Assembly: GCA_035771175.1 (NCBI GenBank)
Contig: CM069595.1
Span: 1,510,056-1,574,055 of the forward strand
DNA: 64,000 bases
Direction of reading: 5' to 3'
Source: Paratinospora sagittata
Taxonomy: Eukaryota > Streptophyta > Magnoliopsida > Ranunculales > Menispermaceae
Shown: positions 1 to 9,300 of the stretch, in pieces
Layout: each line of letters begins with the position of its first letter
How positions within the stretch are numbered: the stretch's first letter is position 1
Program-made: the position numbers and the translations under genes
Notes under the pieces: generated by a model
Told to the model about the DNA's origin: nothing
Seen by the model: the letters and a program-made list of their open reading frames with translations, nothing else
The model's database searches: none

Positions 1-59
1 CATGTAATTTAAGTGGAACTAGAAATACAAATGAAAAATAGTAAAAATTGAAAGTCAAG

Positions 60-490
60 AGATACCAAGGAGTGAACCTTTTAGGTATTTGAGATTTATT
101 ATTCGTCAAGAAGGAGAAATAGGTGATGATGTGAGTCATAGAGTTAAAGCAAGATGGGTTAAGTAGAGAAGTGCTTCTAGAGTATTATATGATTGAAGCA
201 TCCCATTTAAGTTGAAAAGAAAATTCTATAAACTGCTATTAGGCCAGCCATAAAGAAACAACACGTGAACAAACTAAGTGTAATGGAAAAATGTATGTGA
301 AGATGAATATGTAGTAAAACATTGAAAGATCAAATTAGAAATGAATACATTTGATGAATGGTAGAAGGCCCCAATTGAAAATAAAATGACAGAAAATTCA
401 ATGAAGATGGTTTGGAGTCTTTGGACATATAACAAATTCTAAAATAACATAGAAAGAAATAATTAAGAAAGGTATATAATTACTTGTAAT
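60..490 (+). mobile_element. Degenerate RTE-type LINE fragment (RT C-terminus)
   Basis: Conceptual translation with many stops and frameshifts still reads like the C-terminal part of plant RTE-type LINE reverse transcriptases. It runs from a 'SHRVKARW' block through a region like 'KLKGKFY', 'AIRPAM' and 'IKKQ', to 'APIE.KM' near 370-390. A second copy of the same region lies at 8,108-9,235, which supports the call. There is no intact ORF and no clear 5' or 3' end. It is an old remnant, probably not transcribed as an element. Confidence 0.7.
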
Positions 491-674
491 TAAAGTATCA
501 ACTTGGCCCTTGATAGAGGGGAATGGAGAAAGTGAATTCATGTAATCGACACGTGTAGGAAAAAGCTAAGTTGAGTTATGTTTAAATTCAGTAGGACTTT
601 AGTTGTTCATATTAAGTAGGATTTTAATTTCCTAGGTCTAGTAGAATTTCTAGTTGGGTGTTTATAAGTACTAA

Positions 675-727
675 TTTCTTCTTCTTCTTCTTCTTCTTCT
701 TCTTCTTCTTCTTCTTCTTCTTCTTCT
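675..727 (+). repeat. (TTC)n microsatellite
   Basis: About 17 uninterrupted TTC triplets. A matching (GAA)n tract lies about 300 bp away at 996-1,024 on the same strand, so the two tracts form an inverted pair. Confidence 0.95.
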
Positions 728-995
728 GGTTCTTTCTTCTCCTTATCTTCTTGTTACCTTCTGAGCTGCATTTTGATTCTTTACATTGTTCAAGGTGAGC
801 TAAGTTCGATAATTATGTATGCTGCCTACAAGATCAAAGGTACGAGCCAAAACTCCCACAAACATGACCTCAAAATATAGACCACTCGTCAAAATTTCAC
901 ATCATACAAATAAAATTACAGAAAGAAAAACCCCAAAGCTATGAGCCTGAATGGTCATGATACAGACCCTTGGGTAGTACTAGAAATCATTCTCG

Positions 996-1024
<29 letters not shown>
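996..1024 (+). repeat. (GAA)n microsatellite beside a splice donor
   Basis: About ten GAA triplets on the plus strand. Read on the minus strand this is a TTC tract starting a few bases inside the intron, just after the GTAAGT donor of the START-like gene's first exon (donor at 1,032-1,027). Confidence 0.95.
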
Positions 1025-1027
<3 letters not shown>

Positions 1028-1032
1028 CTTAC

Positions 1033-1518
1033 CTGAAATAGTCTCGCAAAATTCTCTTTCTTTTCAATTAATTGACTCACAGCTAAACCAGGAATAATAT
1101 CCGATAATTTCTCGTAATCCGTCAACACGTTCCAGACAATTTCGAGATTTGCATCGATGATAATTCTTGCACGAACTCTCCTAGAGTTCCTCCCAATCTT
1201 CTTGATATCTATTTCGACATCGCTTTCGGCACAACTATCTTCAATAGAGTCGGATTCCGAATCTGTTGAGCAAAATGGAGGCTCATTATTGTTGTTTTTG
1301 TCCACCAAAAGGAGATGGGAATCGGAGGAGTCGGTGGTGGATTTGGAGATAAAGAGAAGTTTTCTGGGAAAGCACTGTATTTTCTTGTTTGAAGAGAAAC
1401 TAGGCCTTGCAATTGAGAAACTAGGCCTTGCAATTGAAACGGGGTACGAACTGGCATAGCTATTTGGGAAGAGCAGAAGATGCGACTGGCACTGCAAGTT
1501 AATCGGAGACGCGCGCAT
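1033..1518 (-). CDS. First exon of plastid START/polyketide-cyclase-like protein (partial)
   Basis: This is a 162-codon exon on the minus strand, starting at ATG 1,518 and ending at a consensus donor (CAG|GTAAGT, phase 0). The first ~60 residues are rich in Ser, Arg and Pro with few acids, as expected of a chloroplast transit peptide. An acidic linker (about residues 75-105) follows. Then comes the start of a SRPBCC/START fold with 'IVWNVLTDYEKLSDIIPGL', which matches the N-terminus of plant 'polyketide cyclase/dehydrase and lipid transport' proteins such as the Arabidopsis At4g01650 group. The rest of the lipid-binding cavity would lie on exons at lower coordinates. None is recognisable in 1-1,026, where only repeats occur, so the gene continues off the window or is truncated. 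The Ser run seen if the exon is read past the donor is intron translation. Confidence 0.75.
1394..1435 (-). repeat. 21-bp in-frame tandem duplication in transit peptide
   Basis: Two identical 21-bp units (1,394-1,414 and 1,415-1,435) encode the repeated heptapeptide SIARPSF within the predicted transit peptide of the START-like gene. Being a multiple of three, the duplication keeps the frame. Confidence 0.95.
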
Positions 1519-1850
1519 TTCATTCAGAACTGTGGTTCTTAAGCCCGCTTTTCTTTCCGTTTTTCCGCTCTAAATGAATTGAGTTATACAAAACCTTCAA
1601 CTTAACCTAATAGTAAGACCTAACAGCAAGCATTTGGACTGTTTGTCCTGCAAAACCATTTAGACTGTTTGTTTCTCAAAAGAAAGTTTAATATAAAGTT
1701 AGGATAAGTTTAATAAATAATTTAGATATCAAAATTACAAATATTATGATTAGGAACGATTTTCCGAATTTTCATTTTTGAATTACGTCCTTACCACAAC
1801 TCAAAAACTGCAAGCCTTAATATCAAAAAGTTACATAATAAAAATTAGGG
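1519..1850. other. Intergenic, nothing recognised
   Basis: AT-rich sequence upstream of the START-like gene. It should hold that gene's promoter, but no clear TATA box or other motif was identified. Confidence 0.5.
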
Positions 1851-1854
1851 GTAT

Positions 1855-2430
1855 AAGTCAACCCGATAGAACCGAACCAAACCCGACGAGTTGGGTTAGG
1901 TTGGCTAGGTGTTTGTGTTGATTCATGGATTAAGAGCCTGAAAACCGACCTAACTCAACCCAACCCGAATCAATTAATAATCTTTACTCTAAAAATGTTC
2001 ATTCCCTCTCATTTTATACGAAGATTGAAGCTTAGAAGTGACTCAAACTCATTAATTTTTCGTGTTATTGACAACTTGATGCTACTTTAAATTATTTTGA
2101 ATTTGTATTTGTGATTGTAATGAAACTCTTTTGAAAATTTTTTGATGAAACTCTTCTCAATTTATATTTGTCATATTATGATATAGCGGTTAATAAATGT
2201 GATTTATTTAAAATATCTTGATATTAATGGTTAATTTGAAATTGTTGTCATTTATACATGTTGATATAATTGTATTTGATTGAAATATTACACGTTTGAT
2301 GTCTTTTAATGTAATTAAGTATAATTTAACCCACTTTAAAATTCTCAACCTAAATGACCAACCCGAACTAGTTTAGATTGGGTTGGGTTGAGGGGTGGTT
2401 TGGGTGGGGTTGGATTCTAGTTTTGGTTTG
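1855..2430. repeat. MITE-like element with GGGTTGGGTTGG-rich ends
   Basis: Both ends carry CAACCC/GGGTTG-rich blocks in roughly inverted orientation (1,858-1,975 and 2,335-2,420) around an AT-rich core without ORFs. This arrangement is common for short non-autonomous DNA elements in plant spacers. No exact terminal inverted repeat or target-site duplication was found, so the class is uncertain. Confidence 0.35.
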
Positions 2431-3046
2431 ACCTCTCGCTTGAGTGTAAGACTCATCGTCGACAGATATCCCATGCCACGTGTCATGAACTACTAAGCCT
2501 CTGAATGAATGAATTGTGATATTGCACTGAATAAGCCTGTTGCACAGCCAATTGAGACTTTTGTGCGTTTGGTACTGGGATAAAATGGGATAAGATTATT
2601 TTTAATCTTATTTCGACATTTGGAGGCGACGGACATAGGGATTATTTTACCCATTGCTGATTTTTTTTTCTTTTTTTTTTTTGTCATTTATCTTCTTTAT
2701 CTTCTTCATCTTCATCTTCTTCTTCATGATCTTCTTTTTCTTCTTCTTCTTCTTCTTTCATTGTTGTAATATTTTTTTTTTAGTGCAGCTAATTGAATCA
2801 CAAAAAATAATTCTTTCTACCACACTCTATTCATATCACAAAAAATAATAATATACTATCTTCACCACATCAAAGTCCCTAAAATACCCCTCTCATCATT
2901 GTCTCTGGCAATGATAACGCGTGTTGCGTGCTATCGGCCTATTCATTATGCACGATATTGGCCTATAGCGGGCTATTGAAACTCGATATACTGAAAATCG
3001 AGAGTTCTTGATTTTTTGAATTAATTGATAGCGCATCATCATCCAT

Positions 3047-3152
3047 GATAGCGTGTTATCATCCCTTTGTACAGAAAAATAGAATTTTGGCAATAGCTTG
3101 ATAGCGAACTATCATCCCTTCGTACATAAAAATAGAATTTTGACAATAGTTT
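3047..3152. repeat. 53-bp minisatellite, two near-identical units plus decayed ones
   Basis: Units 3,047-3,099 and 3,100-3,152 differ at only a few positions. Each begins with GATAGCG and contains CTATCATC-type motifs. Further decayed units (GATAGCGGGCTATCATC) continue to about 3,245 and start around 2,915. Confidence 0.85.
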
Positions 3153-3389
3153 GATAGCGGGCTATCATCAATGATGGCGTGCTATTGGTTTCTGAAAACT
3201 TTGGCAATTAGCTGGGTAGTGGGCTATCATCAATGATTGCACTCTATAGGTTCCTGATTTTGAGAAAATCAATCTTTTGACATTCAAGAATCATTCCATT
3301 GAATCAAAACACTTTGATATAAGATTAAACACTTTTAAATCATTCAAAACTCATTGAAATTATAATTAAAACACTTTAATATAATGTAT

Positions 3390-4170
3390 GTATGTATAAT
3401 CGGGCCCAATCTTCGGGCCTTTGGGACGGGCCTCTTATATTGGTTTCGTTCGGTTTCATAGGACCGAACCGATAGGTATGGTTCGATCAGGATGACCGAA
3501 CAAGTCATACTACAACAAGGGGTTTTCATGTGGTTCGGTCTTCATTACCGAACCGATACGTTAGGCTCGGTAACTACGACCGAACTGCACGAAAACCAAC
3601 TAGTCTTCTTGTAGTTCGATCCTAAGTGACCGAACTGTACGTATCGGTTCGGTAACGACGACCGAACCACATGAATGGGAATCATATTGCATGAAACTTT
3701 GGAAACCCAAAAAAAAAACCTCAAAATTACCTTCGAATGATGTGCGTCGTCTTTCGAATATGAATCTCTCACCATAATGTAGTGAAAACAGATCAAAAAC
3801 CACTGGTTTTATAGTAACCTACAAGATTTTACATGGGGTTCAATGTTTGAAATTGCATAGGGTAAAAACAAAAAAAAAAAAAAAATTGTAAACACAAAAA
3901 AAATGCAACTAATCTTCTAAATATGATTCACATACCTTAAAAATGCTATTTTGAATGAAAAAAACCTGAAAGAAGTGAAGAAAAATGGTGAAACTATAAT
4001 TGAAAAAAGGTGACGGTTTGAATAGTGATAGGGTAGGGTTAGCAATTTTGTGGGATGAGTTTGAAAAATAAATTGAAATTAGGGTCATTTTAGTATAATC
4101 ACATGAGGGTGTTACTTGAAAGCACTTTTGTTGGTTTTTTGTGGTAGGAAGAGTATTTTTTTGTGCTTTA
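3390..4170. repeat. Repeat region rich in inverted ACCGAAC motifs
   Basis: Between 3,440 and 3,670 the octamer-like motif ACCGAAC / GTTCGGT recurs many times in both orientations. The same motif occurs at 45,755-45,860 beside the PMD pseudogene, followed by a similar AT-rich stretch with short A-runs. This suggests both regions are remnants of the same mobile element family. No intact coding sequence is present here. Confidence 0.45.
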
Positions 4171-4193
4171 ATTAGTTGCATTTTCTTTTTATT

Positions 4194-4220
4194 CAGGTTT
4201 TGCAGCAATCGCAAAACCTG
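4194..4220. repeat. 10-bp perfect inverted repeat
   Basis: CAGGTTTTGC and GCAAAACCTG are separated by 7 bp. It is followed by long T runs. It could be a transposon end or chance hairpin; no function is assigned. Confidence 0.6.
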
Positions 4221-4845
4221 CAACCTTTTTTTTTTTTTTTTTTCTTATTCAGCTTCTTCTTCTTCTTCATTTTGCAAAACTTAAGTTTTGCATTTTTTTT
4301 TATTATTATTTTTTAATTTAATTAAAAAAGATTTAATTTTTTTTAGTTTCAATCCTAAACACAGCATTACTCTATTTTCAATCTTATCATATCTTATCTT
4401 ATCTAATTTTATTATATTCTATAAAAATAATCTCATTCTATCTCGTACACCAAACGGATCATGGAGAGGATATCAAGGACCCATACCATACATCTTGCTA
4501 CCTTATGACGCAAAAACCTACATAGAAAATGAGTGTGTATATATATATATAGAGAGAGAGATTTTGAGTCCTAAAAAATTTACCATGTTTATTAAACAGA
4601 TTCTGTTTTACTGAAATAAAATAAAAGTATAAAGTCGAGTCTTTTTTGGGCAAAAAAAAAGGATGGAGAAGCACTTTATTTGGATTTTGGAGCAATGCTT
4701 AAGCAGCACATTTGAAAAACATGCTTTAAAAACACATAACTTTATATCTATCAATATATTTTTTTGGGGATCATAGGCAACGTACATGCTTCGATGGCAT
4801 TCAAAAATGTGTTTTTCACTTGTTTTTCCAAAATGAATTACCTTA

Positions 4846-5060
4846 GGCCGGGATTAGTTTGTGATCGGAAAACTTGAATTCAATTCAAAAAGTAAAAAAT
4901 TTAAAAAATAATATTTTATTATTTTTTAAAAATAATATGTTTTTTTTATAAAAATTGGAAAATTGTTTTCGGATTTCAATAAACTAAACTTTTTTTTTTT
5001 TATGTTTTCAAAATTTTGAATACAAAAAACTGTATCTAAATCTTAAATCAAACACAACCT
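4846..5060. repeat. Possible Harbinger-type MITE
   Basis: The left end starts TTA-GGCCGGGATTAGTTTG and the right end reads CAAACACAACC-TAG. They can be aligned as a weak terminal inverted repeat flanked by TTA-like bases. The interior is AT-rich without ORFs. The match is imperfect, so this is tentative. Confidence 0.3.
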
Positions 5061-5184
5061 AGCATTTTCCTTCTACCTTTTTATTTGCTAAGTTGAGTTG
5101 ATTGTGAGTTGAGCAATACTTTATAATTTTTACAAAGTAAATGTGGTAGACATTTAGTTCCATTCTTAATGTTGGGCAGACTTA

Positions 5185-5936
5185 GATCTCTACTAGTGCC
5201 GATATTATCCCCAACTTAATTACTTTTGGCCCTAGGTGTGGAGTTTTACTCTAAAAAGCCTTAGATTCTAAAATATATTTCATGTGATAAACTTGTTTAT
5301 ATCTCATGTAAAACTATTATTTCGGTCCACACATACCTAATAAATCTCTATTTTGGACCGAAATCCAACTTTATCACAATCACACTACTAGATCTGTGTC
5401 AAATTAATTGTCATTATCATTTTGAGGAGGGGGACTCAAGGAACCATCTGCGACCATGAGCGCACACGCATGCTCTACCTTGACATACGTGCACCAAGCT
5501 AAATCTAACTCTAATACCACTTATTGGGCCCAAGTGTGGGAGTTTATTTTAAAATGTCTCGATACTAATGAAATTCAAATCCATCCAACAAGTGGTATCA
5601 GAGTTAGATTCGGCTGAGAAGCACGTATGTCAAGGTGAAACATGCGCGTGTGTTCATGGTCACAAATAGTTCATCGAGCCTCCTCCTCAAGATAATGACG
5701 ACAATTGATTTGACATGAATCGTGCAGTATGATTGTAATGAAGTTGAATTTCAATCTAAAGTAGAGATTTGTTGGGTATGTATGAACCAAAATAATAGTC
5801 TCACTCGGATACGAGTAAGTATATTATATGAAATATAAGTTGAAATTTCACTTATCAAGGCTTTTTGAAGTAAAATCTTATATTTGTGTCTAAAAGTAAT
5901 TAAATTAGAGACAACATCAATATTAATAAAGATTAG
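5185..5936. repeat. Long inverted repeat (foldback), arms about 340 bp
   Basis: The left arm (about 5,185-5,523) and right arm (about 5,594-5,936) are imperfect reverse complements around a ~70-bp spacer. Corresponding blocks include AATCTAACTCTAATACCA versus TGGTATCAGAGTTAGATT at the inner edges, and CCAACTTAATTACTTTTGG versus CTAAAAGTAATTAAATTAG near the outer edges. The inner ends carry TGGTATCAGAG, the tRNA-Met primer-binding motif of LTR retrotransposons. The structure therefore looks like two head-to-head LTR/5'-leader segments. A transcript through it would form a long hairpin. Confidence 0.8.
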
Positions 5937-6389
5937 AAGCACCTTACACTTAACTTGAAAAACAAAAATAACTGTAAGAAGATAGTTGACGGTAATCTCA
6001 ACTATTGTTTTTATTTTTATTTTTTTATTTCTGTTAAATAATAATATTTAGCGACTCCAATAAAATTTTATTTATAGAGAAGCTTTGTGCTTGAGTTGGG
6101 TTGGGTAGTTTATTTTATTTTATTTAAATTTTACTCCCATTAAAGCTACTTTTAACTCGAAAATAGTAAGACACGCCTCACCGCCCGCTGATTTGGCGGA
6201 TATTTTGAAGATTCATCTGAGAAAACGAGGGAAGCGCTTGAGGCGTGCACGGCTCACTTCTACTTGCTCCACCCACACCTCCAGAGGCTTTGAGGCCCTC
6301 CAGTTCAGACCAGACCGCAGTGCACATAACCATTTCTTCCCTTAATAACCTTCGTTTTCGGCGTTTGGATTCAGCTGAGCTACAGGACC

Positions 6390-9300
6390 ATGGCTTCTAT
6401 ATTCTCAGTCGGAGTGGGGACTTCCTTTGTCATGCAGGTTAGGGTTTCATGCTCCGCGTAGTGTGTTCTATTCAAACCTCGATTATCTAGTGAGCTTCAT
6501 TTCATGTTCAAAGGTGTATTTACAGCTGAGAATGTTACTGGATTTCTCTAATTCCTCCGTTCACCCGCCGAGTTTGAGTAGTATTTAGTCAGAACTCATT
6601 TGGAGCTTTTTTTAATGAATAATTACGTTGTATAATCTCTGAATTGTTGCTTCCCCTCCCCCTTGTTTTTGTGAGCTTTAATTTACTCATCTGGAGGACA
6701 TGAGCCTGAGCTGTTAGCTTAAATCCAGCATGACCTGCTCATTGAAAACGTCACTGTTTGCGCCATATGCAACATTGTATTTAAGCCTCAAATCAAATAC
6801 TGAATAGTGCGAACCTACGCGTACTATATGGTTTTGTTTCGACTATAACAGGATATCGTCAGTGTAATTGCAATGCCTAGACTGCCATTGAAAATTTTGC
6901 ACAAATTTTGGCATTTTTAATTTTTTGGTCTGTTTCTTGTTACAGATCCATAATCAAAATTTTGAGTACTTTAAAAGTATAATTTCATGCTGATTCACCT
7001 CGCACCTCGATGAATTATCAAGGTTGCGACATAAATCACATTGCAACACTCCCCTCTAACTTGGCACAATTTTATCTAACATGGCGTTCTTCTCTTCTCC
7101 AATATGATGACTGGTTACTTTGCAGAGTAGCGTCAGCCATGAAATTCCTAACATGTGTAAGATCCCAAACTCCAAAAGCCCATTGCGAAGATTTCATGAG
7201 GACAACTTGTCTTCTTGTTCTCAATATGCATTGTGCCTTCCTGTCAAGCATATTTCCAAAGCTGCATCTTTTGTTGGACGCCGGAGAATGGTGTGCTCCA
7301 ATTCTGTGACACACGTAAGTGCTTCTTCTAATTGATTCGCTACATTATTAGATGTGGTCTATATGCTTGATTGATGTTTTGCAGTTGTTGAGCATTTGGG
7401 GGCATTTTTTTTTCTAGACTAGAAATATTAGAAATTGTTATTTTCTTCTAGATGGTGATTTCTATTTGAGTAAACCAGAGCTAGCCATTGACTCATGTTC
7501 AGTGTTGGGCTTACATTTATGAATGGAAATCTGAATTAATTAAATGAAAATGACCACCTTCTCCTTCAGGATCAAATCTTTATAATTGCACTTTTTTCCT
7601 CATAAAAGTTTGCTATGCTTTTCTTAATGCACTGATGTACCACAGAACTCTACTTGCACTAGTACCAAGCTAACGTTGCTGGTCCCATAGCTGGTGTGAA
7701 CCAACATCAAGCCTGAATCATGAATATTAAATAGGTATCGGTTTGTTATGATGGGGCATTTCCCGATATATATCTAAAAAGACTCTCATTCAAAGACAAC
7801 TTCTGTTATTGATGCTAAATGACCAAATTCCCTCCATGAGCCATATTCAATAGGATAAAACCAAGGATGCCCTATATCTTGGGCAGGCGTACATTTTCTC
7901 CTTCTTGTGTTGTCACCCAATGGAGCAACTAAGGCCTTTTGATATTGGATTTTATTTGTAAATATTTAGGGTTTAGGGTTAGGCTTTCAATTTTTCAAAT
8001 TTGAACAAATCAGGGTTTTTTTGCTATAACTGTTGTTATACTTTCCCTTGCAACCAAGGCTTTCCCCAACTACATGGGGCCAACTAGATAGATCCACCAT
8101 TTTACTTCTTGGTAAAATGGGTGAGAATGTTAAAATGGGATGGGTTAAATGGACAATTGCTTCTAGAGTATTACATGATTGACGCGTCTCATAGAAGTTG
8201 AAAGAAAAAAATTCTATAAAAATTCTATTAGGTCAGCCATGCTCTATAGTATAGAATCTTGGGCAATAAAGAAACAATACTTGAACAAATTAAGTGTAAC
8301 GGAAATTTGTATGTTAAGGTAGACATGTAGCAAAACATTAAAGATAAAGGCCCTGTTTGGGAGGGCGTTGAAAGCAGCGTCACGGTGAGAATTTTGCTCA
8401 AACGCAACTATGACACCATTTGGTTGACTTTTACAGATTTTGTGTTTCGGTCTCCAACGCCATTAAACCCCGTTTTGCAAAAGTTGGGTTGGAGCAACTT
8501 TTGCCAATGAATGTTGCGTTTGAGAACAAGTGCTCTATTTTGTCCTTGCATACTCTTTAAAATGGCAGAAATAACCTTTATTATTTTATTCCAAATACTA
8601 GCAGCTTTCTCTTTTTTTGGTTATGACAACTTTCTCATTCTTACCCATTCAACTGGAAAAAAATTGCTACTAGTCATGTCACTCTTACGCTTCTGCTTCT
8701 ACCATTTATTATATCCACATTTTTGTACGATTAAACTAGATTTAATATTTATTTTTATTAGACCAAAGTGTTAGTAGGTTTAAATGCAAATATATTTATT
8801 TAAAAAAGGGTAAAATTGTCATAATTGAGTAAAAACATTTTTACAAATATTTTACCAAACACAAAAGATAACTTTTGGCAAAAATGTTTTTCCAAGATAA
8901 GCACTTTTGGTAGAAGCGCTTCTTGGAAAAGCGCTTTTGGAAAAAGCTCACCCAAATGGGGCCAAAATTAGGAAAGACATGTAAGAAATTGTAGGAATAG
9001 CACTAATTGGGGATAAAATGAGAGAAAACTGATTAAGGTAGTTTGGGCGTACAATGAAGACTTTTAGATGCGCTATTTACGAGAATGACCTATTAATAAT
9101 CCATTTAATTGTAGAAGCAAAAGATGACCTAAAATAACCTGGACAGTGATAAAGAAGAATGACATAACTACTTGTAATTTAAATATTGACTTAACCCTTA
9201 ACAGAATGGAGTGTGGAGGAAGCGGATTTATCTAGTCGGTGTCCCTTGGCTTTTTCCATCCCATTTTATCCCTTTGCTTTCAGTCTTCATTGTCTCTTCA

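Noticed and set aside
3047..3245. CRISPR-like spaced repeats
   Set aside because: Units are contiguous and plant-type minisatellite; no spacers or cas genes.
6245..6442. 65-codon plus-strand ORF before the cyclophilin
   Set aside because: It overlaps the leader and exon 1 in another frame. The spliced ATG at 6,390 gives the correct transit peptide and frame.
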